Source: Doryteuthis pealeii (lineage: Eukaryota > Mollusca > Cephalopoda > Myopsida > Loliginidae). Taken from it: a stretch of DNA of 64,000 bases. The stretch is taken from assembly GCA_023376005.1 (NCBI GenBank), contig CM042157.1:90144570-90208569 (forward strand). Reading direction: 5' to 3'. Shown in pieces: positions 22,527-33,840 of the stretch. Position 1 is the first letter of the stretch, and the number at the start of each line of letters is the position of its first letter. The notes beneath the pieces are model-generated. The model searched no databases, was not told the origin of the DNA, and saw only the letters and a list, made by a program, of their open reading frames with translations. The position numbers and the translations under genes are program-made.

Positions 22527-22615
22527 TTATAATAATAATGAAATTTATTGTGTACAGTACTCAGGTGCACCACAACTCATCAAAGTCTCATGTCTAGTAC
22601 ATAGAATAATTATGT
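22527..22615 (-). repeat. CR1-like LINE 3' tail, copy 3 (fragment)
   Basis: Only the (ATT)n tail and the last 70 bp of 3' UTR (inverse of GAGTACTGTACACAATAAA) remain. Confidence 0.8.
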
Positions 22616-22619
22616 TTCT

Positions 22620-24286
22620 ATCCGAACAGTAGCTGGTACTTTTTCTTAGTCATCTTCTGCGACTTCTTTTCATTTCCCCCCACTTAACCGAGCAAATAAA
22701 ATAATCTAAGGTAGAGTATTTGTAAAAAAAAAAAAAAAAAAATCCTGGTAATTGAGCCGTAGTCATTGGCACTATTGTAATCCGTCAGTTTTTCAGTCTT
22801 TACAAAATAATATCGTACCCCCAACTCTTTTGTTCTAAGTTTTTCATCAATTTTATTTTTAACCAACGATATTTTGGTGCTGCTAATAAAAAAAAAAAAT
22901 AATATGGAAATGTTTCCCCACAATGATTTGCTGTTAGGGTCGGGAGCAAGTGATAAGATGACAATTTACTCTTTTTGTTTCAATGAATATTGAATGTCAA
23001 TCTGTATAGTAAATAAGTACTATACAGAGTACTTACTTTTTCATATCTTTTTTCTTCTTTTTCCTTTTCTGTTTGTAGTCAAGATTGCATCCCTTGTTTT
23101 ATTATTCCTTAAGAAGGAAAAGATTATACAGGCATTTACATTTATTTCACCTATTCCATTTTTTGATATATTTTATCTTTAATTCCAATATTAACGGGGA
23201 AGGGATAATTTTTTTTTAAAATTAGAAATTAAAGCATCAATTAATAATTGATAACCAATAAATTTTGGAACGATTAAGATATTAAATACTTTTTTTCTGT
23301 GCGTTTACTGTTTCGTCCCCCCCCCCCAACAACTGATACTGAAGTTTTCAAGTATTATCATTCTGTATAAATTTTAAAATGAATTTTATGAAAGCTTGTT
23401 AAATTTAAAACAATTGTTTTACTTAAATTCCATATAACTTTTCAAGTAAATTTTATTCAAATAATAAACCAGATACTTACAAAATTCATTACTTTTAACC
23501 TCAGCTAACACAACAGCAATTCGTAGCAATGTATAGAATAGAATTAAAAAAAATGCTGTTATTTCTGCAGTAATGTAAAATATATAATACTTACATTCAC
23601 TAACCAGATAAGTGTCATTTGTTTCAATTTTTTATTCAATAGTAACAGTTATATAAATAAATATGGGAAATTGAAGATGTAATTATTAAATGTAACTATT
23701 TAAGTTAAGAAAAATAAAATAAAAATAAAGCGAATGACTTTAACTTATTCTTATCTGGATGGTGAATGAATGTAAGTATTGCATTTTTATATAATCTTTT
23801 ATAAATATTACCGCATAAATTTTATTTATTGAACTATTCTATACAAATCTTTTGGTGTCCTTTCCAAAACTCATAAAATGAGTACAATTGTACTCGAATA
23901 CTTGGCGAAATTGTAAAACTTGTATTGCTGGAAGGAACTCAACACAGCTATTTTCTTTTTCTTTCTATTCTTTAATTCGTTCGTTAAGTTTGTTAATTTA
24001 CACATTTCAGTTATTATTCACATACGCATTCATCATCAGAGAAGTTAAAAAAAACTTATTGCTTTGTTGTTGGCTAATCAATAATAGAATAGTATTTTCA
24101 AATAATAGCCAATAAGTTAATTTTAGCTCGGCTTAGAAACACTAGGGTCAAATTCATAAAATCCCACAAAAACGAGTCAAAATGTTAAATAAATGAATAA
24201 ATGACAATCTTTAAAAATCATGTTGACTAAATTAAAAATTTTTGTAGAAATTTTAAAAATTTTGACTTCTAAAAATGATGTCAATA
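22620..24286. other. Low-repeat AT-rich DNA
   Basis: Homopolymer runs near 22723 and 23320. Nothing else recognised. Confidence 0.4.
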
Positions 24287-24331
24287 TAGGAAAATATCAT
24301 GTAATAATAATTATTACATGATATTTTCCTA
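24287..24331. repeat. Near-perfect 45-nt palindrome
   Basis: Arms of 22 bp (TAGGAAAATATCATGTAATA...) are fully complementary around a single central A. It could extrude as a cruciform or be the core of a tiny MITE. The GGAAAATATCATGTA word also occurs near 10226-10238. Confidence 0.85.
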
Positions 24332-24380
24332 AAACCAAACCTGTAATAAACTTTTAATCTTGATAACTGTTCATTTTCTT

Positions 24381-24384
24381 GTTT

Positions 24385-24411
<27 letters not shown>
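24381..24411. repeat. (TTTA)n microsatellite
   Basis: About eight tetranucleotide units. Confidence 0.9.
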
Positions 24412-24415
<4 letters not shown>

Positions 24416-24584
24416 ATTTTTTAATTTTAATGTGCAGTAGTTATGGCCTTAAGTTCACATTTTAATTTGATATATTCATTTTTACGTTTTATTATTTTCG
24501 AAGCAAACAAATTTTAAGCTATTTCAAAGGTTTTCACATATAAAAGGAAAATGGTTTGATAATTTGTCCTATAGAAGACTCATC

Positions 24585-24765
24585 GGTTATTTCCTATAAG
24601 TCTAACATAAACAAAGGGGAACCACCCTTGACTGATAAATTTATTTATTTTCCCATTAAACTAGCCCTAACCCTGTCTTCCTTTTTCCTAGTAGATCAAT
24701 AAATAAATAATTTATCGGTCAAGAGTGATTCCCCTTTGTTTATGTTAGATTTATAGGAAATAACC
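24585..24765. mobile_element. Short foldback/MITE-like inverted repeat
   Basis: Arms of about 70 bp begin GGTTATTTCCTATAA and end with the inverse. They enclose about 40 bp with CTAGCCCTAACCCTGTC. Arms differ by a few substitutions. No clear target duplication. Confidence 0.6.
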
Positions 24766-24989
24766 AAACTTTTATAAAGAATAATTTAATTTTTGTTCTT
24801 GTTTCAGCTGTGAACAAGAACTGAGTTTATTTATGTTATGACTCCTTTTGAACATCTCCCCCTTTTTTCTATCTTCTCACATCAACCTTAGAAGAAAAAA
24901 AAAAATTGCAAGAACATATATAATATTAATACAATATCTATATACACATCAAATTCTGTTAAATAATTCCCCAAAATGCTCTCTTCATT

Positions 24990-25440
24990 TTTCTTTTTTA
25001 CCATCATTTCTAAAATCATTCAAATTAGTCTTTTACACTATTGCTGTTTTTGATTTGGCAATTTATTCCAAAAATATTTTGCTCTATTAGTAAAAATATC
25101 CAATTGGTTAATAAACTTATTTTTTAAAAATCTAACTTGACAGTAAATTTCTAGTTGGAGGAGAAATATTTAAAAACAAATGTCTACCCTAATTAGAAAT
25201 TACATTAATTATTTTAAAAGTTTCAATTAGATCACCCGTCATTCTTCTTTCTAGTAAAGTAGTTAATCCTGATTTCTCCAATCTCTTCCTGTGTGACTGT
25301 AATCTTTTACACTTTTTGTTTTTGTCACTCTTCTTTGTATGCTCTCCAATCTCATTATTACAGTCCAATTTCCATGTCTCGACACTGAAACCCAAGCCTG
25401 AGTAAAATGTTGCTGATTCTTATTGTGAAATATCATTGAC
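24990..25440 (-). pseudogene. LINE reverse transcriptase C-terminal fragment
   Basis: The minus-strand frame holds CKRLQSHRKRLEKSGLTTLL followed by GDLIETFKIINVI, the conserved end-of-RT region of CR1/jockey-like LINEs. Further on, YFWNKLPNQ appears near 25060 in a broken frame. Several stops. A different family from 700-1735. Confidence 0.75.
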
Positions 25441-25775
25441 TAATATTGAAGCTCAAATAACTTGTGTACTTGAATGTGAATGTCTCCTCTTTGTTCACTT
25501 CCTGATTTTGATTTTGATGTAATTTTATTTTTTAACTACTGTTTGGATTTATCTTCAAATTTTATATCAAATGTGTTGGGTTACAGTTAATTTATATTCA
25601 TATATGATAAATCTGTATTTAAATGTTAATTGTAAAGAACAGGAGCTACATTGAGTCTAAAAGGCAGAATGTTAGGTTTCTATAAAAAAATTTTAGTGGA
25701 AAGCAATTTTTTCTTTTATCTATTTCTCTTTAACAAGATCTATTATTTTTTTTCCCTTTAATATTGCTTATAGTA

Positions 25776-25974
25776 TGAGGGACGACTGAAAAGTTAAGAT
25801 GCTGACCAAGATACTCTCATTGAATGAGACCAAATGAGGTTTATTTTCCAGTATAGTCCACCTTACAGCCCACATACTTCTTCCACCAGTGTTGCAATGC
25901 TTAGATCCCATTGGTCCAAAAAAAGTCATCAACAGCAGATATGACAATCATATGAACTTTTCAGCCCACTCTCG
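25776..25974 (-). mobile_element. mariner deletion derivative with transposase C-terminus
   Basis: Ends TGAGGGACGACTGAAAAGTT and (inverse) CGAGAGTGGGCTGAAAAGTT are imperfect terminal inverted repeats flanked by TA at 25774-25775 and 25975-25976. The minus strand encodes FWTNGI, a stop, then ALQHWWKKYVGCKVDYTGK, matching the last residues of mariner transposases. Most of the element, including the catalytic region, is deleted. Confidence 0.75.
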
Positions 25975-25978
25975 TATG

Positions 25979-26146
25979 TGTACTCCACTCCAGTGCTAGA
26001 GCCTCACCACCAGATATAGGTTTGTGTCATACCCAAGACACCCTTTTGGATGGGGTCTTACCCCTCTGCAGAGGATGCATTTGACATATTCTAAGCCTCA
26101 CCGACAGGGATTTAATCAAAAGAAAAAGATTACCCAATAAAACCAT
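25979..26146. other. Spacer with tiny 0.56-kb-retroposon scrap
   Basis: GGGGTCTTACCCCTCTGCAG near 26055 is the inverse of the 5' region of the 0.56-kb retroposon family. Otherwise unassigned. Confidence 0.35.
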
Positions 26147-26569
26147 TGTAGCATTAGTTTCGTATTTGCCTGGGAGAGTTGTCTGCCTGTTTAGTTTGCT
26201 GGTGCCCGCTAGGAGCTATAGTATTTAAGCGGCGGTTTTAAACGCTTCTGTCTCTTTTTGCCTATTCCAGTAACTACGAGACACATGGGGTAGACACTGT
26301 TTACCCCTTCTCGTTGGGGCTTTGGCCCCACTTACATTACTGTAAGTTCTTCACACAGCATGGACTATACCTAGTCTCATGTCTGTACTTTTATGTATAT
26401 CTTGTACCGTTCATGAATGTGTATTTATCTTTCTACATGTAACTTTGTTTTTACCTATGTATTATGTATCTTGTAATATCCATGTGCTGTACCATATTAA
26501 ATGTTTTTGTCTATCAACCCTTGTCGGAGTCTTGTATTCAAGTATATATAACTTTGAACCTTTCTTACA
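26147..26569 (+). mobile_element. Solo LTR, family 1, copy 1
   Basis: Starts TGTAGCATTAG and ends CTTTCTTACA. It shares GGTGCCCGCTAGG, ACACATGGGGTAGAC and the TGTACTTTTATGTAT region with copies at 39337, 42231 and 44585. Flanking bases CCAT and CCAC suggest a 4-bp duplication with one change. Contains a TATTTAAGC promoter-like box near 26223. Open frames inside are incidental. Confidence 0.7.
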
Positions 26570-27312
26570 CCACCATTGGGAGAATGCTAGGCTAGGAGTG
26601 GCCTAATGATAAAAATTCTCAATCAGCCACTCCTGTATCTTACCAGATATGAACTCCTCTCTTCTAATATCATAGTACTTGCACCTGATGTCTTTGTGCA
26701 CTGTATGGTTGTTACCTTTAGCTGCGATAGCCCTTATTTACTTACTGGAGTTGTAGTTGATGTCTTGAACCTGCTGGATGAACTTAGCTTTTCATACAAT
26801 ATCTGACCCCTTAGAATATTTCTTTCTTTTTCGTGCCATGAATGACATATCCCTGTCATAGGTCTCCAGCTCATTTCTGATTTTGAACATGAAGCACCTG
26901 ACCACTTTCAGTTTCAAGAGGTTGACTTATCACTGACTCATAGTCGTTGGTGGTAAGTACCATGAGCATGTTGTGCATTTTCATTTCCTATGTCAGATTA
27001 AAAACTGCCATGTTAATCATTCTTGATACATCTGAATGAGAAATGAGAATGTTGAAATTTGGTGCATGCCTTGTAACGTTACATTAGGTCATCTTCCATT
27101 TATAGCCTGCAAAAGATGTGTTCTCAAATACCTGGCACTAAACAATATAATAATATCTAAAAGTTTTATTAATGTTTGCTAGTCAATATATTCAATGTAT
27201 TTTTCTTTTGATTTTTAATCAGTTGACTCTACATTGTAAATGTGCTATAAGTGTATATTATTTCAAATATAGCACTTTGTATATGACTGTATCTAGTATG
27301 TATATGGAAACA
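26570..27312. other. Unassigned DNA
   Basis: Slightly GC-richer than average to 26960. No exon or TE family recognised. Confidence 0.35.
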
Positions 27313-27323
27313 CAAGTTTCATA

Positions 27324-27886
27324 CCGCCCTGTCGGCTGGGGGCGTTAGAATGCACTGACTGCACCTCTGCAGAGGGGTAAGACTCCCCCAATGGCGACTT
27401 GTGATGCTTAAGGATAGAACCCAGGTAGATGAGCAGTTCATGACTTGCAATACTCCATTTTGGCCCTATCTTGGGCTAGACGGGCAGTCGGAGAGGCCCC
27501 CTCCGATCAATCGCTGGTCACATCAAGCCCTAGCACCTGATTTTTCCAACCCTATTGCCCTTATGGCAAGCCCCAACCCCTTTTATCATATGGGTGCTAG
27601 AAGGCGGTGGCTGAAGGTCTACATGTCCTGGGAATGACGTTAAACTCTATCTGATGGTGAGGTTCCAGTTTTGGAGGTTTGGGGAATGTGGAGCACCCCT
27701 TCATCACCATCGCTCCCTGGTCCACTCTGACCTGGAGTGGTAGTACCTGTTAGGGTCCCATCTATGGGTTAAATAGAAAAATGTATTTATAAAAAAATTG
27801 TATTATCCATTAATTGATTTATTTCAAAACTTTATTGGCATTAAATGATCCATTGAGGTTGATATGCCGTAAAAACCAAACCAAAC
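27324..27886 (+). mobile_element. 0.56-kb retroposon (family C), full-length copy 1
   Basis: Begins CCGCCCTGTCGGCTGGGGGC and ends GATATGCCGTAAAAACC with an A/C-rich tail. Flanked by an 11-bp target duplication CAAGTTTCATA (27313-27323, 27887-27897). A small internal deletion near 27395 removes the GGCCACCTGTTGGCC part. It encodes no RT. Long duplications and an A-rich tail indicate LINE-mediated retroposition. Confidence 0.85.
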
Positions 27887-27897
27887 CAAGTTTCATA

Positions 27898-29366
27898 AGA
27901 TAGGGCTTTACAATTTACTATTAAGCTTCTTCTTTTTTTTATTTGTGTGTGTGTGTGTGTGAGTGTGGAGGAGTGCACTTTTATCTGCTTTGGTCTATCA
28001 TGAGAGTGAGAGGTGTATTTAATTTTGATATAGTCTATCATCTTAAGAATAATAGTCATTTACTAAGCTTAACTTAGTTTGGTAAAAGGTCAGAAGCATT
28101 GGACCACTCAGTGAGAATCAATACACACTTACCATGGTCTACTATCTTAGCTTGTTAACTATTACTCCATGTTAAGGATAGTAATCCGGGTTGGTTTGTT
28201 GAAATAATAATTTAAAACAAAATTCTAAATCCAAACTAATCCCTGTTAATTTTAATTAGACACTAATAGCTTAACGTTTCTAGAGAGAAATGTTAGGATA
28301 TAAAACTTGAATAGAATATTAAGTTTATATCCTCTATGACAAATTTGACTGTGGTAATCAGAAAATTAATGAAAAAAAAAAAGAAAAGATTTGAGGCCAG
28401 AATAAAGGCAGCTGTTTTACTTGAAAAATCTTTAAAACTTGTGTTATATCTAAATGTGTTTTTTTGGGGGGGGCATTTAAAATAGGTGTTAAGTATATAC
28501 CAATATTTAAAAAAAAAAAAACCCAAAAAACATTTTTATACTCCATAATGCCTTATTATACACAGCTGATATAGTTTTTTTATTTATTTATTTATTTTTT
28601 TTTTTTACTGACCTATTGAATTGATTAGATGGTCATTTTGACAGATCTAATTCTAGAACAAAATACCTAAAGAGGACATTGACCTTCTTAATGTTTAAAA
28701 TTCTGTCTCACGATAGAAAATATGGCTTTTACACAATAGTTTTATGTTATGTTAAAATACTTCCCAGAAATAGTATATATTTTTGCAATTGTTATATTTC
28801 TATATAATAGGCAAATCTCATTTATTTGTTACTATTTTAAACCTAATTGCATATTTATATTATCATAAAAATTTCTAAAGTTATTAATGTTCAAAATATT
28901 TTACTTATTTATATATCTCACAATCATTGCAGTACTATAAAGTGGAAAGATGATGCCAAAGTGAAATCTTATTAAAGAATTAAACAACAACAAAAAAAGT
29001 TAACTCTGTTTGAATACATTATACCAAAATAGACTTTCAAGTTTGATTTACTTTTTTTCTTTCTTTTTCTTTTTTTTGTATTTACTAAAACTAGGAATAT
29101 TTTTTTTCCTTTCAAATAATGCCACTAAATTAATTGTACCAACTTGTATTGATATTTTTATGAGAACTGTTTTAAAAAGCAATAAATAAAGGAAATCATA
29201 CAAATGAAATACTATCTTCCAAAAGTGGATTTCTTTCTCACAAGCATTTTACATATTGCCTATTTTAATTCTATTTTGTGTAGATTATTTACTTTTTATA
29301 ATTTTGAGAATTCAAAAGTGTATGATATTTTTGAGTTGAAAAGTTTACAGTATACGAGTATTGTGA
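27898..29366. other. AT-rich DNA, degenerate SINE scrap near 28130
   Basis: A GT run at 27943-27964, and an inverse tRNA-like CTTAGCTTGTTAACTATTAC near 28147 that may be an old SINE head. Otherwise homopolymers only. Confidence 0.35.
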
Positions 29367-29580
29367 TGTTACTGAGGTTGGTTATTTAAATAACTCGAAT
29401 TGTAACTTACAATGAAAAAGGGGTTATTTTGATAAGAGGTACAAGAATGGGTGAACAGTAGTACAATACTAGCTAGTCTTGCTTGGAAAGACAAGCCACC
29501 AAGACTAACACTGTCAATGTTTATATTGAAATAGAATAGTCCATTCTATTCCAGAGGGGTATGATTTCTTCTCTACAACA
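29367..29580 (-). repeat. 3' LTR of the Gypsy-type element
   Basis: The minus strand begins TGTTGTAGAGAAGAAATCAT directly after the purine tract AGAGGGGAAG (29590-29581 region). It differs from the 5' LTR by substitutions and small indels. Confidence 0.85.
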
Positions 29581-29639
29581 CTTCCCCTCTAGATTATTTT
29601 CCTTGGAAATTAATATCTTTTTCTTTTGGGATTTCAACT

Positions 29640-30140
29640 TAAGGGTTCTATGTGCTTCCTTTTTCTTTTACTGGTCTGTCTTGGGGGGCTACAATTTCAG
29701 GAGTTGGTGCTGCAATGTTAAAAACAGCATAAAGTACATCCATCGGTACTTTATCCCATACAGTTACATCCTAAGTGAATATGGGTCTCAGTTGATTCAG
29801 TCTTTTGTGCTTCCACTTTGCATTGCGCACCGTGACTTTTCCAACTCTTTTGGTAATAACAGTCTTCCCCAAATTCTCTTTGAATATCCCAAGGAAAACT
29901 TTATCTCCACGCCTGAAATATTTAGTTGGATGTCTGGTGTTATTTGAACTTTTTTGTTTACGCCTTGGCAACAGTTTGTCAAAAACAAATTTTATTTTTC
30001 GAGTGAACATCAGTTCGACTGGTGACATTTCTAATACTGTGTTTGGAATTGGTGTTATTCTGTAAACACTCCAAAACTGTTCTATGCTACCCTCTTTTTG
30101 TTCTCTATACTTAATGCTGCTATTTTTTTTCATCAGTTCA
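29640..30140 (-). pseudogene. Gypsy integrase C-terminal remnant
   Basis: The minus-strand frame (30172-29771) contains YRITPIPNTVLEMSPVELMF, the end of the integrase core as in K02A2.6-like Gypsy polyproteins. Then FRRGDKVFLGIF and GKTVITKRVGKVTV follow, an SH3-like C-terminal domain, ending WKHKRLNQLR. The catalytic DDE part is deleted. The reading continues past a stop at 29771 toward the LTR, as usual for the tail of pol. Confidence 0.85.
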
Positions 30141-30300
30141 ATTTTCACATTCTTTTTTGTATAGGTCAGCATACCTTCTAAAATACGATGGAAATGTTAT
30201 ACCTTCTTCTGGACAATACTTAAATTCTGTAATAGAATTTTCAATTGCCTCTGCCGTGAAAAGTGCCAATTGCCTTTTTCACTTGATGTTCTTATGTATC
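30141..30300 (-). pseudogene. Gypsy gag N-terminal fragment
   Basis: The minus strand reads FTAEAIENSITEFKYCPEEG, then FPSYFRRYADLYKKECEN and a stop. This is the capsid-like start of K02A2.6-type gag. It joins the integrase remnant in a different frame, so a large deletion removed everything between. Confidence 0.75.
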
Positions 30301-30925
30301 ACAGATTCCAATAATGTATACAAATCTTTCCCAAACTTTTCTTGCTACACTCTCTGATTTTCTATTTGTACCTTTTGGGGTTTTGACTAATGCTTTCATT
30401 ACTAATAACAATTCGTCCATTTTTCAAAACCAAGATATCCTCCATACAATTTGAGATAGTTCGAAAAAAAAAAAAAAAGAAATAGTCCTTTCAAAAAATA
30501 CGTTGTAATGAAACAAAAACTTGTAAATAAGAACGTCTTTTTTTTTTTTTTTTCTTTTTTTTTTAATTTTCTATGTGGCTAGGCAATATTTCATAATGAA
30601 AGCACAATACTTTTTTTTTTTTTTTTTTTTTTTTCAAACAAGGGCAAAGGACAGTAACATGCAAAACTCTCAATTTTTGCTTAGTCACCTTTACAAGAAA
30701 CAAAACTTACTTGAGATCAAGTACAGAAAATTTATTTTGAATCTATGAAAAATACAAAAATGTGCCTCACTTGTAGAAATAAGAGAATCCTTTTTTTCTT
30801 CTCCTTTTGTATCCTTCACAGTAGTTATTTTGTTCAAACCAAAGTATTTCTTGCTGAGTTATTCAAAAGAAAAAACGTTTTTGTTTTGTGTCAGTTGAGT
30901 TTGAATTTTATTGCCACTATTTTAA
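30301..30925. other. Leader region of the Gypsy-type element
   Basis: Long poly-A/T tracts (30465, 30538, 30611). A weak primer-binding-like TGGCAATAAAATTC lies a few bases inside the 5' LTR on the minus strand. Confidence 0.4.
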
Positions 30926-31134
30926 TGTTATTGGAGTTGGTTATTCAAATAATAATAACTTGAATTGTAACTTACAATGAAAAAGGGTTTCTTTGATAAG
31001 AGGTACAAGAACAGTAGTATAATACTATCTAGTCTTGCTAGGAAAGATGAGCCACCAAGACTAACACCATCAATGTTTATATTGAAATAGAATAGTGCAT
31101 ATGATTCTAGGGGTATGATTTCTTCTTTACAACA
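30926..31134 (-). repeat. 5' LTR of the Gypsy-type element
   Basis: Direct-repeat partner of 29367-29580. Shares AATTGTAACTTACAATGAAA and the CAAGACTAACAC region. Confidence 0.85.
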
Positions 31135-31251
31135 ACTAGCTTCTTAAGGAAACATTTCTATTGTAAAACATTTATAATGTGCAAGTGATAGTTTGAAATG
31201 GTAACTTCATTTTGATTTATAGATGAATTAATGTGGAACTGATAAGTGCAT

Positions 31252-31722
31252 TATTAATTAATAATGAAATTTATTGTATACAGTGCTCAGGTGGCTCAGG
31301 TGAACCACAACTCCTCAAAGTCTCATGTCAAGTACACAGAATAATGTAGTGTCAGGAACATGAGCAGTTTACAGTAGTAATATGCATGTATGTGTGCGCG
31401 TGTGTGCATATGTATGTGGAGAGTGGCATCAGGTATAGTGTCGGCGGACTACAGGAAGCATGGAGGCTTTGAAAGACTCAGTGCTTCGGCAGCCTACAAT
31501 AGACGCGAGCAGTTTATTCCATGTCTTCGCAATTCTGAGCGTGAAAAAATGTTTCCGAAAGTCACATGAGCAGTGCTGTCTTCTGACTTTGTAGGCATGC
31601 CCATGTGTGTGAGAAAGATGGAGATAAAAAAGGTGCTCAGGTTGCTGTTGTTAAGATGATTAATGACCTTATGAGCATTTACCAGGTCAGTTGCCAGACG
31701 CCGAATTTTCAGCGATATAGTT
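31252..31722 (-). pseudogene. CR1-like LINE 3' end, copy 4
   Basis: Inverse of the same 3' end as 5563-6022: (ATT) tail at 31252, CA-rich UTR, then RT end codons including AWNKLLASIVGCRSTESF-like residues near 31480-31530. Truncated near 31722. Confidence 0.85.
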
Positions 31723-32870
31723 TCAGTTATATAGTTTGAAAAGAATTTAATCTGAGACTATAAGTGACTGCAAAACTTATCAAAACAAAAACTAATAGAC
31801 TCTTTTGAATGTCTTATTTTAGTAATAAACTCAAGCATATAGATTAAAACTTAAAACTGTTCATTCATTAAATATTAATAAAGCTATTCTGTATCTTTGT
31901 AAGTATAATTCATTAAGTAAAAAATATTTCTCATCTGAATATTTGAGCTAGCAAAAAGTGACTGCTATTGATTTAAAGTACAGTATATCTTTAGTAAGTA
32001 ATTGAGAAGTTAGAAATAATCTCTATCCTTGATGGAACTTGGACTAAACAGTGTATATGAAATGGGTTTCAACTTTATCATTTGAATTATAGTGATTGCT
32101 GAAAAAAATAGCAAATTTTAGGCATTACATTTTTATGCATATAACAGTTTTAGTGGAAAAGATATTTTTATATACTTTTGTAGAAGCAACTCTGAATGCA
32201 TTTGGTGCCATATATTTTTGAAATCAAATGTTTATTTTGTGATATGATTGGCTACAAGAGTTAATTAGCACGAATGAGCATAATACGTTTTTTCTTCTTT
32301 TGTAGCTACTGACACTATTACTGAGTTGTTTTTTTTTAATGCTGATAAGTAGTACTTTGAAATATAATCACATAAATTTAAAGTAATTGCAGTATTTATT
32401 GTTCTAATTTTTAAAATCAAAATTATATAAGCAAATGATATTTTATTTAGTTTATTTCAGTGGACATAAATCATATTGTATTACATATTTAATTTGCAAG
32501 TCATCCTGAATTTAGTTTAAGAATTACTAGCTAACATGTAAACCTATTGAGTTCGCATTGTAATGGTGGTCCATGAGGATTATTAGTGTTTCTATTTAGC
32601 AAGGAGTCAAGGATTTTAATTAATATTTCATAGCTATCTCCATTGTATCAACATTTTGGATGATTTAAAAAATTTATTTCAGCATGAAGGCAAACTGCTT
32701 AAAAATTAGTATTCAATTGAAAATTGAACTGGAAAGTGCTTTATCTTTTAGTTCATTTTAATTGTATTGCTCTAATAAAAATATTCAAGGTTAATACAAA
32801 AAAAAAAAAAAAATACTCAAATCAAATAATTTTAAAAATTAAAAGAAGATAAAACAAAAAATAAAGCATT
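31723..32870. other. AT-rich DNA, nothing recognised
   Basis: No repeat family or coding signal seen. Confidence 0.45.
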
Positions 32871-32902
32871 GTCAAGCAGTATATATATATATATATATAT
32901 AT

Positions 32903-33151
32903 ACCAACCCCTCCGCACGAGCAGGATGCGACGCAAGGTCAATTTCTTAAGTGGAGTTCAACAGGTTTGAATTCAGAGTTTTCCTTCTCCTAGACCGGTT
33001 GCCTAACCAAGGTTAAAGAGTCCAGTCTACCCTACTATTTGCCCATAGCTGGAGGGAGAGTAGGATTCATACCTTTCCCAAGGGTATTAGCGCTAAGTGA
33101 ACAATTACCATATCCAGGATTTGAACTCGGGGTGACGAGTCCATTTCCCAT
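32903..33151 (-). mobile_element. tRNA-derived SINE, family B, copy 2, with TSD
   Basis: Inverse of 4529-4783, 5' truncated inside the tRNA part (starts at CATGGGAAATGG). GTCAAGCAG plus a TA run occurs on both sides (from 32871 and from 33152), giving a duplication of about 18 bp. The TA run at 32880-32902 has expanded since. B box AGTTCAAATCC is intact in inverse. Confidence 0.85.
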
Positions 33152-33169
33152 GTCAAGCAGTATATATAT

Positions 33170-33505
33170 GTTAGAAATGTTACAAAATATTTTTGAGCAT
33201 TTCAGCTAAAGTTTCAAAGCAATCCAAACATTAACTTGTGTAAAGGAAATGGCAATGCAAAGAGTCCACAATAGATTACAATTGGTAAAATAGTTTGATA
33301 GTGAAATAATATTAAACATTTATTTATTCATTTTATTTTATTTTTTTTTAGATGCTTTTATGAGATTAAATTTACACTGCCTGCATAATCTTGGTATGGT
33401 GTGCTGATTTTACTGGGTTACAGTTATATACAATTAATGACATAATGAGAATGTTAGTAATATATAGATAATATTTTTGAGTTTTCTCTAATATATGGTG
33501 TTTTT
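33170..33505. other. AT-rich spacer
   Basis: Nothing recognised. Confidence 0.4.
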
Positions 33506-33840
33506 AGTATTATCTGCGTTATTCGGACTATTGTCCCCATCTTCATTGTTATTTGTACAACGTTTCGGCCGATATACCCTCCGGCCTTCTTCAGGTATTT
33601 CTTGTTGGACTCGGGAACTTTCTTGTTGTATTCGGGAGCCATCACGGAACTTTGAACCTAACCCTTTATTTATTTCACGAAAGTTCCCGAGTTCGAAAAG
33701 AAAGGAAATACCTGAAGAAGAAGGCCGGAGGGTATATCGGCCGAAACGTTGTACAAATAACAATGAAGATGGGGACAATAGTCCGAATAACGCAGATAAT
33801 ACTAATCTTCAAGCCTCAGCTCAAACATTCAGAGAAATAG
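33506..33840. mobile_element. Palindromic element, second type (GAAACG motif), copy 1
   Basis: Arms 33506-33601 and 33706-33803 are inverse copies. Each contains ACCTGAAGAAG, the pair GGCCG/CGGCC, and GAAACGTTGTAC. The centre has smaller inverted ACTCGGGAACTTTC pieces. A 37-bp tail AATCTTCAAGCCTCAGCTCA... lies outside the right arm and is shared with copy 2, so the element is asymmetric. All frames through the palindrome stay open only by its composition. Penelope-like origin is a guess. Confidence 0.7.

Larger units (their letters stand above)
29367..31134 (-). mobile_element. Internally deleted Ty3/Gypsy-type LTR retrotransposon
   Basis: Two similar direct repeats of 214 and 209 bp (29367-29580, 30926-31134) flank 1.35 kb. 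On the minus strand the order is LTR, leader, gag fragment, integrase C-terminus, polypurine tract, LTR. Protease, RT, RNase H and most of integrase are gone. LTR ends read TGTTGTAG...TAACA. The two LTRs are visibly diverged, so the insertion is old. No target duplication was found. Confidence 0.85.

Noticed and set aside
29561..30065. Plus-strand open frames of 86-128 codons
   Set aside because: They are the antisense of the Gypsy integrase remnant.
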